Source: Williamsia limnetica (lineage in GTDB: Bacteria > Actinomycetota > Actinomycetes > Mycobacteriales > Mycobacteriaceae). Taken from it: a stretch of 64,000 nt of DNA. The notes beneath the pieces are model-generated. The model ran no database searches and was not told where the DNA came from. It saw only the letters and a list, made by a program, of their open reading frames with translations. This document shows positions 36,261 through 45,244 of the stretch, piece after piece (within the stretch, counting starts at the first letter, position 1; each line of letters opens with the position of its first letter). Both the position numbers and the translations under genes were made by a program. The DNA is taken from positions 62,001-126,000 of the forward strand of contig NZ_QJSP01000002.1 in NCBI RefSeq assembly GCF_003217475.1. The letters run 5' to 3'.

Positions 36261-37951
36261 GCGGGCCCGCCGAGTCGGCTGTCTCCGGCGGCGGTGAACT
36301 CTCGCATCGCAAGATCCTGACGATTCTCGGCGGCCTCATGCTCGGCATGTTCCTCGCCGCCCTGGACCAGACCATCGTCTCGACCGCCATCCGGACCATC
36401 GCCGATGACCTCCAGGGCTATTCGCTGCAGGCGTGGGTGACCACCGCCTACCTGGTCACCGCGACGATCGTGACGCCGCTCTACGGCAAGTTGTCGGACA
36501 TGTACGGGCGCAAGGCGCTGTTCATGACCGCGATCTCGATCTTCATCGTGGGGTCGCTGCTGTGCAGCACCGCGACGTCGATGTATCAACTCGCCGGCTA
36601 TCGCGCGCTGCAAGGGCTCGGTGCAGGTGGCCTGATGTCGCTGGCTCTGACGATCGTGGGCGACATCGTGCCCCCTCGCGAGCGCGCCAAGTACCAGGGT
36701 TACTTCCTCGCGGTCTTCGGGACCTCGAGTGTCATCGGTCCCGTACTCGGCGGACTTCTCGCCGGCCAGGATTCGATCCTCTTCGTCTCGGGGTGGCGCT
36801 GGGTGTTCCTGGTGAACGTCCCGATCGGCCTGGTCGCCCTACTGGTCGTGTTCCGCGTGCTCGACTACGACCAGATCCGCAACGCGCGGCAGCGGGTGGA
36901 CTGGTGGGGTGCCGGCCTGTTGGCCCTCGGGGTGGTGCCGCTGTTGATCGTGGCCGAACAGGGCCGGATCTGGGGATGGGGCAGCGGTTGGGCGTTGACC
37001 TGCTACATCACCGGGGTCGTCGGCATCGTCGCGTTCGTCTGGGTCGAACACAAGATGGGGGAGGCGGCGATCATCCCGCTGCGGATCTTCCAGAACCGGA
37101 TCTTCGCCCAAGGCATCGTGATCTCCGTGGTCGTCGGAATGGTGATGTTTGGCGGGATCTCCATGCTGCCGCAGTACTTCCAGGTCATCCGCGGGTCGAG
37201 CCCGACGATGGCCGGGCTGCAGATGCTGCCCATGGTGCTCGGCCTGATGAGCGCGTCCATCATCTCCGGCCAGCTCATCTCCCGGACGGGTCACTATCGC
37301 ATCTATCCGGTCGTCGGGTCGGTGCTGCTCACGGTGTCGACGTTCCTGCTGCATCTGATGAGCGTCGACACCCCGGTCTCACTCGTCATGGTGATGGCCT
37401 TCGTACTCGGATTCGGGTTGGGCAACATGCTCCAGCCGCTCACCCTGGCCCTGCAAAACGTGTTGCCGCCCAAGGACATGGGTGTCTCGACAGCGTCCGC
37501 GACGTTTTTCCGGCAGATCGGTGGAACCCTCGGTGTCGCGGTCTTCTTCTCGGTGCTGTTCAGTCTGATGGGCCCGAACATCACCGACGGCCTCAAGGAC
37601 GAGGCGAGTTCGCCACAGTTCCGGCAGGCCGTGGCACAGGCGGTGCAGAGTCCCGATGCCCAGGTCTCGGCGTTCGGCAAGGGACTGGCCGCCGCGGCCC
37701 AGAATCCAGGGGCTCCAGCCGGGCAGGCCGGTAGTGTCATGGATGACACATCGGTCATAGCCAAACTGCCCGAACCGATCTCACGCCCGATCAAGGTCGG
37801 ATTCGCCGACGCGATGGACAAGGTGTTCCTGAGCGTCTCGATCGTGTCGTTGATCGCGCTCGTCCTGGTGATGTTCTGGAAAGAAGTTCCTCTGCGCACT
37901 CAATCCGGCATGCAGGCGGCAAAGGACACACCTGACGCCGTGGAACCGTAG
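36257..37951 (+). CDS. MFS multidrug efflux transporter, DHA2 (EmrB/QacA) family
   Basis: A 564-residue exporter with 14 predicted helices. Typical elements are LAALDQTIVSTAIRTIADDL near 33, GKLSDMYGRKALF near 76, YRALQGLGAGGLMSLAL near 115 and GPVLGGLLAG near 163 (motif C). A hydrophilic loop near 450-510 precedes the last helix. The probable start is TTG 36257, overlapping the MarR stop (TTGA), with GAGGGG upstream; GTG 36230 is the alternative. It is controlled, by inference, by the MarR protein. Confidence 0.92.
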   Translation: MSGPAESAVSGGGELSHRKILTILGGLMLGMFLAALDQTIVSTAIRTIADDLQGYSLQAWVTTAYLVTATIVTPLYGKLSDMYGRKALFMTAISIFIVGSLLCSTATSMYQLAGYRALQGLGAGGLMSLALTIVGDIVPPRERAKYQGYFLAVFGTSSVIGPVLGGLLAGQDSILFVSGWRWVFLVNVPIGLVALLVVFRVLDYDQIRNARQRVDWWGAGLLALGVVPLLIVAEQGRIWGWGSGWALTCYITGVVGIVAFVWVEHKMGEAAIIPLRIFQNRIFAQGIVISVVVGMVMFGGISMLPQYFQVIRGSSPTMAGLQMLPMVLGLMSASIISGQLISRTGHYRIYPVVGSVLLTVSTFLLHLMSVDTPVSLVMVMAFVLGFGLGNMLQPLTLALQNVLPPKDMGVSTASATFFRQIGGTLGVAVFFSVLFSLMGPNITDGLKDEASSPQFRQAVAQAVQSPDAQVSAFGKGLAAAAQNPGAPAGQAGSVMDDTSVIAKLPEPISRPIKVGFADAMDKVFLSVSIVSLIALVLVMFWKEVPLRTQSGMQAAKDTPDAVEP

Positions 37952-37961
37952 TTCCCGAGCA

Positions 37962-37994
37962 AAAGGCCCGACTCCCAAAGGGGGTCGGGCCTTT
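37962..37994. terminator. Bidirectional terminator
   Basis: AAAGGCCCGAC(T)CCC and GGGGTCGGGCCTTT pair with one bulged base and a 4-base loop, between the stop codons of the efflux gene and the convergent ppa. Confidence 0.8.
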
Positions 37995-38010
37995 CTGCCG
38001 ATGAATGCCG

Positions 38011-38523
38011 TCAGCCGCGGGAAGGCTCGTTGGCCTCGTCCGGGTGCTCGGCGAGACGGTCGATGGCCTCCTGTGCGATCTTCTCGGCGTCGGCCTTGCC
38101 GGTCCAGCCACCGGGGAAGACCTCTTTGCCCGGCTCCAGGTCTTTGTAGTGCTCGAAGAAGTGGGCGATGGCCTTGAGTTCGAACTCCGGCACGTCACCG
38201 ATGTCCTGGATGTGGTCCCAGCGAACGTCCTTGGCCGGCACGGCCAGCAACTTGTCGTCGCCACCGGCCTCGTCGGTCATGCGGAACATGCCCACGATGC
38301 GGGCGCGGACGATCACGCCGGGGAACACGGACTCGGGCAGCAGGACCATCGCGTCCAGTGGGTCGCCGTCCTCGCCGAGGGTCCCGTCGATGAATCCGTA
38401 GTCGGCCGGATAGCCCATCGAGGTGTACAAATAGCGGTCGAGGTACACCTTCCCGGACTCATGGTCGACCTCGTACTTGTTGCGCTGTCCCTTGGGGATC
38501 TCGATGGTGACGTCGAAGTCCAC
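38011..38523 (-). CDS. ppa: Inorganic pyrophosphatase (family I)
   Basis: A 170-residue cytosolic enzyme that hydrolyses pyrophosphate and drives biosynthetic reactions. Metal and substrate motifs are [14 protein letters not shown] near residue 10, [20 protein letters not shown] near 45 with the catalytic acids, and [10 protein letters not shown] near 83. The GTG at 38523 has GGAGG at proper distance; homologues start at the same point. It diverges from dacB, as Rv3628 and Rv3627c do. Confidence 0.96.
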   Translation of the reverse strand: MDFDVTIEIPKGQRNKYEVDHESGKVYLDRYLYTSMGYPADYGFIDGTLGEDGDPLDAMVLLPESVFPGVIVRARIVGMFRMTDEAGGDDKLLAVPAKDVRWDHIQDIGDVPEFELKAIAHFFEHYKDLEPGKEVFPGGWTGKADAEKIAQEAIDRLAEHPDEANEPSRG

Positions 38524-38641
38524 GGTGCCTCCTGATGCATTGTGCGTAGCCGGTCCCAAAATCGACTCAACGATACTGTGGAGACCTGGAACCGTCGCGC
38601 TCGGCGGGACCGTGGCGGGAAACTCTGACCGGAGGTAACAA

Positions 38642-40015
38642 GTGGCAGGCAGTGCGCGCAGCCGCAAGGGGCTGCTGTGGACGCTGGTTCCGGTGGTGGT
38701 CCTGATCGTGGTGGCCGCAATCGTGCTGGTGATCGCACTACGTGTCGATCAGGATTCGGATGCGCTTCCCGAGGGTGCAGTTCCGCAACCGTCGCCGGCA
38801 TCGCTGACCCCCCGGATCAACCCGGTGGCCGCGGATGCCCCGTCACCGACCCCGGACGGCGTGCGTGCCGATCTCACGCAGGCCCTGGCCAACCCCGATC
38901 TCGGCCAGCTGTCGGGCGAGATCTCCGATGCCGTGAGCGGTCAGACCCTGTGGTCGGCCACCCCCAGCCGGCCGATGGTGCCCGCGTCGACGATCAAGGT
39001 CCTCACCGCCTCTGCGGCGCTCGTGGCGCTGCCCCACGACAAGCGCATCACGACCACCGTGGTCGCGGGTGCGGGCGGCCAGGTGATCCTGGTGGGAGCC
39101 GGCGATCCGACGTTGTCGGCGCAGCCTGCGGGCGCGCAGACGTTCTTCACCGATGCCCCACGCATCAGTGAGCTGGCCGACCAGATCAAGAAAGCCGGCA
39201 TCAACGTGACGTCGGTGGCCGTGGACACCAGCGGATTCAGTGGCCCGACGATGGCGCAGAGCTGGGACCCGGCGGATATCGCCGGGGGCAACATCACGCC
39301 GATCGAATCGCTGATCGCCGACTCCGGCCGGATCGATCCGCTCGAGATCGACTCGCCTCGAACCGCCACCCCTGCGGTCACGGCCGGGGCTGCGCTGGCG
39401 TCCGCGCTCGGGGTCGACTCCGCGGTGGCGCAGGCGACGGCGCCTGCCGAAGCCCAGGTGATCGCGCAGGTGGAGTCCGCGCCGCTGGTCACCCGGCTCG
39501 GCGACATGATGCGGGCCAGTGACAACGTGCTGGCCGAAACCGTGTCCATCGAGATCGCGGCGGCCACCGGTGGCAGGCCCACCATGGCAGGCGGAATCGA
39601 CGCGGTGCGGAAAGCGTTGAGCGACTATGGGTTCAACATGAACGGCACAGTATTCGCTGACGTCAGCGGGCTGTCAGAAGACAATCGGATCTCGGCGGGT
39701 CTCCTCGACAAGGTGGTCAACGCAGGCGCCGGCACGGCGCAACCCAAACTCCGGCCGCTGTTGGACATGCTGCCGGTGGCCGGGGCCACGGGAACCCTCG
39801 CCGAACGCTTCGCGACCGAGAACCAGGCCGGAGCGGGCTGGGTCCGGGCCAAGACCGGAACCCTCACGGGCGCAAGCGCGCTGGTCGGCGTGGTACAGAC
39901 GAGAGAAGGTCGCGTGTTGAGTTTTGCCCTGATGTCCAACGGGACATCGCCGGATGTCGCGAGACCCGCGCTCGACGCGATCGCGGTGGCGCTGCGCGAC
40001 TGTGGGTGCCGATGA
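38642..40015 (+). CDS. dacB: D-alanyl-D-alanine carboxypeptidase/endopeptidase, PBP4 (DacB) type
   Basis: A 457-residue penicillin-binding protein of the S13 family that trims peptidoglycan outside the membrane. An N-terminal helix (about 9-31) anchors it. The catalytic triad motifs are STIK at residues 116-119, SDN near 293 and KTG near 404. The GTG at 38642 has GGAGG upstream. It overlaps the next gene by 4 bp and begins the conserved run with the zinc protease and tilS. Confidence 0.94.
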   Translation: MAGSARSRKGLLWTLVPVVVLIVVAAIVLVIALRVDQDSDALPEGAVPQPSPASLTPRINPVAADAPSPTPDGVRADLTQALANPDLGQLSGEISDAVSGQTLWSATPSRPMVPASTIKVLTASAALVALPHDKRITTTVVAGAGGQVILVGAGDPTLSAQPAGAQTFFTDAPRISELADQIKKAGINVTSVAVDTSGFSGPTMAQSWDPADIAGGNITPIESLIADSGRIDPLEIDSPRTATPAVTAGAALASALGVDSAVAQATAPAEAQVIAQVESAPLVTRLGDMMRASDNVLAETVSIEIAAATGGRPTMAGGIDAVRKALSDYGFNMNGTVFADVSGLSEDNRISAGLLDKVVNAGAGTAQPKLRPLLDMLPVAGATGTLAERFATENQAGAGWVRAKTGTLTGASALVGVVQTREGRVLSFALMSNGTSPDVARPALDAIAVALRDCGCR

Positions 40016-41028
40016 GTATCGACTGGCAGCTCGCCGCCACGGTCGGCAAGAAGGTCGCCAGGCCCGGGCCGATCACCACCGGCTACACCCTGACCGCGGC
40101 ACGTGAGGAGTTGGCGTCCTCTGCGGTGGCCGCGGAAGCACCGGTCCGCGAGGTCACCGGTCTGGCAGATGGTCTGCCGGTCCCGACTGCCCGGATCCTG
40201 GACCGCGGCGGCTGGATCGAGGCGGCGACGCTGTCGATGTCGGCGATGCTCGACACCGAGGAGGAGGACTCGAAGCCGGGGATCAGTGGCCGCCTCGCCG
40301 GTGTTCAGGCGGGCGGAGTGCTGGCGTTGCTCTCGGGGGCGATACTCGGCCAGTACGATCCGTTCACCCCTGATCCGGAGTCGGGCAACGACGGAGTGCT
40401 GATGTTGGTCACCCCCAACATCATCGCCGTCGAACGAGCGTTGCACGTGGTGCCCGGTGACTTCCGGTTGTGGGTGTGCCTGCACGAGGTGACCCACCGG
40501 GTGCAGTTCTCGGCCAATCCCTGGTTGCGTGATTACATGTCGTCGAACGTCGAGGCCCTCACCGCAGAGAACAGCGAGTCGAGCAGCGAGATGGTCGGTC
40601 GTATCAGCGCCGCAATGAAGAACGGCCGGCAGCGCGAGAAGGGGATCGTCGGGGCGATGCAACTGCTGCAGTCGCCCGAGCAGTACGAGGCCTTCAGCCG
40701 CATGATGATGCTGGGGACCTTGCTCGAAGGCCACGCCGACCATGTGATGGACGCGGTGGGGCCCGCCAAGGTGCCCACAGTCGATCGGATCCGTACCGCC
40801 TTCGACAAGCGCCGCACCCGGCCGCAGAATCCCGTGCAGCGGCTGCTGCGTGCTCTTCTGGGAATGGACGCCAAACTCGCCCAATACATCCGGGGCAAGG
40901 CTTTTGTGGACGAAGTGGTGGGGACCGTGGGCATGACCCGGTTCAACGCCATCTGGACCGGTCCCGAGACGATGCCGTTGCCCACCGAGATCGAACAGCC
41001 ACGATTGTGGATCGACCGGGTGCTGTGA
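40012..41028 (+). CDS. Zinc-dependent metalloprotease, Rv3626c-like (DUF2342/zincin)
   Basis: A 338-residue protein of the actinobacterial zincin group. The metal motif is in LWVCLHEVTHRVQF (HExxH) near residue 158, with a further ligand candidate in TLLEGHADHVMD near 240. No signal peptide is visible. The ATG at 40012 overlaps the dacB stop and the gene overlaps tilS, so the three are coupled. Substrate and role are unknown; conserved linkage with dacB suggests envelope work. Confidence 0.85.
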   Translation: MSIDWQLAATVGKKVARPGPITTGYTLTAAREELASSAVAAEAPVREVTGLADGLPVPTARILDRGGWIEAATLSMSAMLDTEEEDSKPGISGRLAGVQAGGVLALLSGAILGQYDPFTPDPESGNDGVLMLVTPNIIAVERALHVVPGDFRLWVCLHEVTHRVQFSANPWLRDYMSSNVEALTAENSESSSEMVGRISAAMKNGRQREKGIVGAMQLLQSPEQYEAFSRMMMLGTLLEGHADHVMDAVGPAKVPTVDRIRTAFDKRRTRPQNPVQRLLRALLGMDAKLAQYIRGKAFVDEVVGTVGMTRFNAIWTGPETMPLPTEIEQPRLWIDRVL

Positions 41029-41975
41029 GATCAGCTGCGGTCGCCGAGATCACCGGCGCCGTGGCCGACTTCGTCGATCGGTATCCGACGGGCACCGACG
41101 TCTGTGTCGCCTTGTCCGGTGGCGCGGACTCGCTGGCCCTGACCGCCGCGGCACTTCGTGCGGATCTCGGGGTCCGGGCGCTGATCGTCGACCATGGCCT
41201 GCAGCCCGGTTCTGCGGCGGTGGCCGAGCGCGCCGCCCTTGCCGCGACCGAACTGGGTGCGGACGCACGGGTACTGCGCGTCGAGGTGGGCCGCACCGGT
41301 GGATTGGAGGCAGCCGCCCGGACAGCGCGCTATCGAGCTCTGGACGACGCCCGAGAGGGCCTGCCGGTGTTGCTCGGGCACACGCTTGACGATCAGGCCG
41401 AAACCGTCCTCCTGGGACTGGCGCGGGGCTCGGGCGCCCGTTCCATCGCGGGGATGAAGCAGTGGGCTGCGCCGCTGGGTAGGCCGTTGCTGTCCATCAG
41501 GCGAGCAGCCACCCGGGCCGCATGCTCCGAGCTCGGGCTCTCGCCCCATGACGACCCGCACAACGTAGACCCCCGGTTCACGCGCGTGCGGCTACGCAAC
41601 GACGTGCTGCCGCTGCTCGAAGAGGTTTTGCACGGAGGAGTCGCGCAGGCGCTGGCCCGCACCGCAGGGCAGCTGCGCGACGACCTCGACGTCGTCGAGC
41701 ACGTTGTCGACCAGCACCAAGCGGTGATCGCGGCCGACGTCGTCGATTGCGCCGATCTCGCGGTACTCGCGCCGGCGATCCGGTCGCGGCTGCTGCGGCG
41801 GTGGCTGCTGCATCAGGGGGCGACCGAACCGTCCGAGAGTGTGGTCAAGGCGGTCGAGGCATTGGTGAACGACTGGCGTGGACAGGGTCCGGTCGCCGTT
41901 GGCGGCGACCACACTCATCGCCTGGAGATAGCACGACGCGACGCCCGACTGGTCGTCGAACGCCGCGTGCGCTGA
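41025..41975 (+). CDS. tilS: tRNA(Ile)-lysidine synthetase TilS
   Basis: A 316-residue enzyme that modifies C34 of the AUA-reading tRNA-Ile with lysine, essential for decoding. The PP-loop SGGADS is at about residues 28-33, LIVDHGLQPGS follows near 53, and LLGHTLDDQAETVLLGLARG near 115. The C-terminal substrate-binding region is of the short mycobacterial type. The GTG at 41025 overlaps the preceding stop (GTGA). Confidence 0.95.
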   Translation: MRSAAVAEITGAVADFVDRYPTGTDVCVALSGGADSLALTAAALRADLGVRALIVDHGLQPGSAAVAERAALAATELGADARVLRVEVGRTGGLEAAARTARYRALDDAREGLPVLLGHTLDDQAETVLLGLARGSGARSIAGMKQWAAPLGRPLLSIRRAATRAACSELGLSPHDDPHNVDPRFTRVRLRNDVLPLLEEVLHGGVAQALARTAGQLRDDLDVVEHVVDQHQAVIAADVVDCADLAVLAPAIRSRLLRRWLLHQGATEPSESVVKAVEALVNDWRGQGPVAVGGDHTHRLEIARRDARLVVERRVR

Positions 41976-41984
41976 AGGTTGTTG

Positions 41985-42638
41985 CTAGTTCGCCGGTGGG
42001 GTGAACGGCGAGTTGATGGTGTTGAAGAACTGGATCGCTGCCCCGACCAACGTCGGACCGCCGACGGCGATGGTTCCGATGATGGTGCCGATCCCGGCCC
42101 CGGCGACCAGGCCCGGGAAGCACCCGACCCCGACGCCGACGAACGCCCCGACGACGCAGCCGAGGACACCGCCGACGATGGTTCCGATCAGCCCACCGAC
42201 CGCCACCGACACCGAGACGTAGGTGCCCAGTGTGGACAACGCCTGGGTGTCGCGTTCTTGCTGGGTCCGGGGACCGTCGGCGACCTGCTTGCGGACGGTG
42301 TCGCTGACGTTCACCTTGGTGCCGCCCTCGCGGACCGGGGTGAGGGTCGCGGTGTTGCCGGTGATGTCGGCGATGATCGGGAACTGCTGGTCTTCGAGGT
42401 TGTAGAGCAGCGGGATCGAGGCGGCGACGTTGCCCTTGGCATCGACGATCTGGAATTGACCACCCGAGGTGCGGAGTGATCCGACGTCGGTGGAGAAGAC
42501 GACGTGGTCTCCGACGACGTCGGCGGTGTAACCGATGTCGGTCGACGGCGGAGCAGCGTTCGCCGGTGCCGCGGTGACAAGGCCCGCGACGGTCGCCGCG
42601 GTGGCGAAGATGGCGATCAATCCGTTTCTGAGTTTCAT
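41985..42638 (-). CDS. Secreted protein with C-terminal glycine-zipper membrane segment
   Basis: A 217-residue precursor. The signal peptide (KLRNGLIAIFATAATVAGL) ends at APANA near residue 29. The mature part has a beta-rich region, then two Gly/Val-rich hydrophobic stretches near 140-205 (VGGLIGTIVGGVLGCVVGAF and GAGIGTIIGTIAVGG) of the glycine-zipper type that can insert into or permeabilise membranes. Similar proteins occur in this order (DUF8020-like, from memory). The function is unknown. The ATG at 42638 has AGGAA upstream. It is convergent with tilS, with only 9 bp between them. Confidence 0.75.
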   Translation of the reverse strand: MKLRNGLIAIFATAATVAGLVTAAPANAAPPSTDIGYTADVVGDHVVFSTDVGSLRTSGGQFQIVDAKGNVAASIPLLYNLEDQQFPIIADITGNTATLTPVREGGTKVNVSDTVRKQVADGPRTQQERDTQALSTLGTYVSVSVAVGGLIGTIVGGVLGCVVGAFVGVGVGCFPGLVAGAGIGTIIGTIAVGGPTLVGAAIQFFNTINSPFTPPAN

Positions 42639-42824
42639 TCGAGTTCCTGAGTTCATGGGCGCTGTCGTTCTACCCGGTCCGTGTCTTCCCCCCACGCGCC
42701 CTGATTCGATCTTTCCGCCTCGTTCGACCGCGGTGGTCGAACGCCCCGAACTGCGTCTGGATTCGGCCCGTGGAATCTTGCGTACACTGCCTGCGTCTTT
42801 CAAGCTCCGTCAGTTAATCAGAAG

Positions 42825-42839
42825 TGAGCTTCAAGCTCA
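42825..42839. promoter_or_regulatory. Palindrome with extra half-site between the secreted protein gene and hpt
   Basis: TGAGCTTCAAGCTCA is a 15-bp perfect palindrome around one base. A direct half-site TTTCAAGCTC occurs at 42798-42807. TAACTT (42851-42856) could be the -10 box of hpt. The regulator is unknown. Confidence 0.35.
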
Positions 42840-42914
42840 TACTTTTCCCATAACTTCATTCGGTTGGGGGAGCGGACGGCGCATCCACGCGGTGACCTCC
42901 GGTCGGGTTGAGGC

Positions 42915-43493
42915 ATGATGAGGTACGTGATGCAGCAGCGCGACCCATATGGCAACGACATCGAAGCGATTGTGGTCACCGAGGAGCAGATCTCGGCACG
43001 GATCGCTGAACTCGCGCAGACCGTAGGGGAGCGATATCGCGATGCTCCCGATGATCTGGTGCTCATCGGAGTACTCAAGGGCGCGGTGATGTTCATGACC
43101 GACTTCGCCCGGGCGCTGCCCATCCCGTCGCAACTGGAGTTCATGGCGGTGAGCTCGTACGGATCGTCGACGTCGTCATCGGGTGTGGTCCGGATTCTGA
43201 AAGACCTCGATCGCGACATCCACGACCGCGACGTCGTCATCGTCGAGGACATCATCGACTCCGGACTGACCCTGTCGTGGTTGATCAAGAACCTGCGTAC
43301 CCGCCACCCGCGCTCCCTCGAGGTGTGCACCCTGCTCCGCAAGCCCGACGCGATCCGCGTCGACGTCCAGGTGAAGGACGTCGGGTTCGACATCCCCAAC
43401 GAGTTCGTCGTGGGATACGGCCTCGACTACGCGGAGCGGTACCGGGACCTGCCGTACGTGGGACGGCTGCACCCACAGGTCTACACGGACTGA
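42915..43493 (+). CDS. hpt: Hypoxanthine(-guanine) phosphoribosyltransferase
   Basis: A 192-residue purine salvage enzyme that converts hypoxanthine and guanine with PRPP to IMP and GMP. The PRPP loop [15 protein letters not shown] is near residue 100, [16 protein letters not shown] near 46, and [18 protein letters not shown] near 165. The start could be ATG 42915, 42918 or 42930; TTGAGG precedes the first. It is followed 9 bp later by an amidase gene. Confidence 0.95.
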   Translation: MMRYVMQQRDPYGNDIEAIVVTEEQISARIAELAQTVGERYRDAPDDLVLIGVLKGAVMFMTDFARALPIPSQLEFMAVSSYGSSTSSSGVVRILKDLDRDIHDRDVVIVEDIIDSGLTLSWLIKNLRTRHPRSLEVCTLLRKPDAIRVDVQVKDVGFDIPNEFVVGYGLDYAERYRDLPYVGRLHPQVYTD

Positions 43494-43501
43494 GGGCTGT
43501 C

Positions 43502-44926
43502 GTGACCGCCGTCGAGATCGCGTCGAGAGTACGCGCCGGGCAACTGGACCCGGTGTCGGTGACCAGGGAATCCCTGGAACGGATCGCCCAGCGCGACGGT
43601 GAGATCGGCGCGTTCGTGAAGGTGCGGGCAGACAAGGCGATCGCCGAGGCGGAACTCCTCACCGCTCATCCGGATCTGGCCGAGCTGCCGCTCGCCGGGG
43701 TGCCGATCGCGATCAAGGACAACGTCTCCGTCGCCGGCGAGCCGATGACGATTGGTTCCGAGGCGACCTCACGGGCGCCTCAGCTCAGTGACCACACCGT
43801 CGTGCGGCGGCTGCGCGCCGCCGGCGCGGTGGTGGTGGGCCTGACCGCGGTCCCCGAGCTGTGTATGTGGGGCACCACCGACAACCCCGCCGTGACCACG
43901 CGTAACCCGTGGAATCCCGCGCGTACCCCGGGCGGATCGTCTGGTGGGTCGGCGGCAGCGATCGCCAGCGGGCAGGTGGTCTTGGCCCACGGCAACGACG
44001 GTCTCGGCTCGATCCGGATTCCCGCCGCAGATTGCGGTCTGTTCGGGATCAAACCCGGCTTGGGCGTGGTGCCGCGCGAGTTCGGCGGCAACGGCTGGTT
44101 CAACATGAGCGAAAACGGGCCGCTGGCGACCACCGTCGCCGACGCTGCGCTGATGCTGGGCGTGATGGCCGACGATCTCGAGCTGGCGCGCGCCGGGACT
44201 GACTCCGATCCCGGACATCTGAGAATTGTTGTAGCGGAGAACTTCCCGCTGGCGGTGGGCAAGGCTGACAGGCACTGGGCCCAGGCCCAGGCCAGTTGCA
44301 GCGGGGTGCTGGCGGATCTGGGGCACCGCGTACCGCATGCCGACCTGCCGTACCCGGCCAACCCGGCTCCGTTGCTGTTGCGGTGGTTCGCGGGCGCTGC
44401 GGCAGACGCGGACAGCATTGCCGAGGCGGGCGGCGACCTCGCCAAACTTCAGCGCCGCAGCAAGACGCACACGGCTTTGGGCCGGGCCGTCAGCCGATTC
44501 GACCTGGTCCACGACGTGCAGGTGAGCACAGTGGAGCAGAAGGTGCTCGCCTACCTCGATCGCAACAAGGCCGATCTGCTGCTCACTCCCATGCTGGCCA
44601 CCCCACCCTTGAAGGCGCAACGGTGGAGCGCCAAGGGCTGGGCGTCGAACATGTGGGCCAACTTCAACTACGCGCCGTATGCGGGATTGTTCAACCTGCT
44701 CGGTTGGCCGGCGATGTCGGTGCCCTTCGGTGTGCATCCCGTCTCCCGGACTCCGATGGCGGTTCAGTTCGCAGGCCGGCCCGGGTCGGAGGCGTTGCTG
44801 CTGAAGCTCGCCGCGCAACTCGAAGCTGCCCGCCCCTGGCAGAGGGTCGCACCAGGGTATGGAGGAGCCCGCTCGAAGAACTTCGCTTCGCTCGTGAAAC
44901 TCCATGAGCAGGGCGAGGTTGTGTGA
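43502..44926 (+). CDS. Amidase (amidase-signature family)
   Basis: A 474-residue hydrolase of carboxamides. The Ser-cisSer-Lys triad is visible: Lys in AGVPIAIKDNVSVAG near 75, TPGGSSGGSAAAIASG near 145 with the cis-Ser, and the nucleophile in GLGSIRIPAADCGLFGIKP near 170. The GTG at 43502 follows hpt closely. An in-frame reading continues upstream through hpt but is not conserved. The natural substrate is not evident. Confidence 0.9.
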   Translation: MTAVEIASRVRAGQLDPVSVTRESLERIAQRDGEIGAFVKVRADKAIAEAELLTAHPDLAELPLAGVPIAIKDNVSVAGEPMTIGSEATSRAPQLSDHTVVRRLRAAGAVVVGLTAVPELCMWGTTDNPAVTTRNPWNPARTPGGSSGGSAAAIASGQVVLAHGNDGLGSIRIPAADCGLFGIKPGLGVVPREFGGNGWFNMSENGPLATTVADAALMLGVMADDLELARAGTDSDPGHLRIVVAENFPLAVGKADRHWAQAQASCSGVLADLGHRVPHADLPYPANPAPLLLRWFAGAAADADSIAEAGGDLAKLQRRSKTHTALGRAVSRFDLVHDVQVSTVEQKVLAYLDRNKADLLLTPMLATPPLKAQRWSAKGWASNMWANFNYAPYAGLFNLLGWPAMSVPFGVHPVSRTPMAVQFAGRPGSEALLLKLAAQLEAARPWQRVAPGYGGARSKNFASLVKLHEQGEVV

Positions 44927-45244
44927 GCTATCCACACTTCTGTCGTGTCCACAGGCTTTGCCGTTGACGCCTCGGTGGGCCGTCCTGCTCGCAATGGGTC
45001 CGCAATGCTCTGGACGTGGGGGATTTCGGAGCCTACTGCTCACAGAACTGCGCTTCGCTCGTGAAGTTTCACAAGCATGCAGGAGGAAAGTGAGCGAAGT
45101 CCTAAATTCTGCCCGCAGGGAACGCTCGACCACGACGAATCGTTGACGGGTAGCCTGATGTTTCAGACATCCCGACTGGAAGGACGCGCCGAGATCACAG
45201 CGAGGGCCACCTGCGTGGCCGTCGGGATCGGCTGACACACCTCA
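44878..45244. other. Amidase-ftsH intergenic region with a direct repeat
   Basis: The 318 bp between the amidase stop and ftsH hold no convincing gene. A 21-bp sequence at 44878-44898, inside the amidase 3' end, recurs at 45045-45065 with one mismatch. A TAGCCT at 45151-45156 could be a -10 box for ftsH, but I see no matching -35. The stretch between is unremarkable. Confidence 0.4.

Noticed and set aside
43277-43501. In-frame extension of the amidase upstream through the hpt gene
   Set aside because: It is an Arg/Pro-rich mirror of hpt; the GTG at 43502 gives the normal amidase start.
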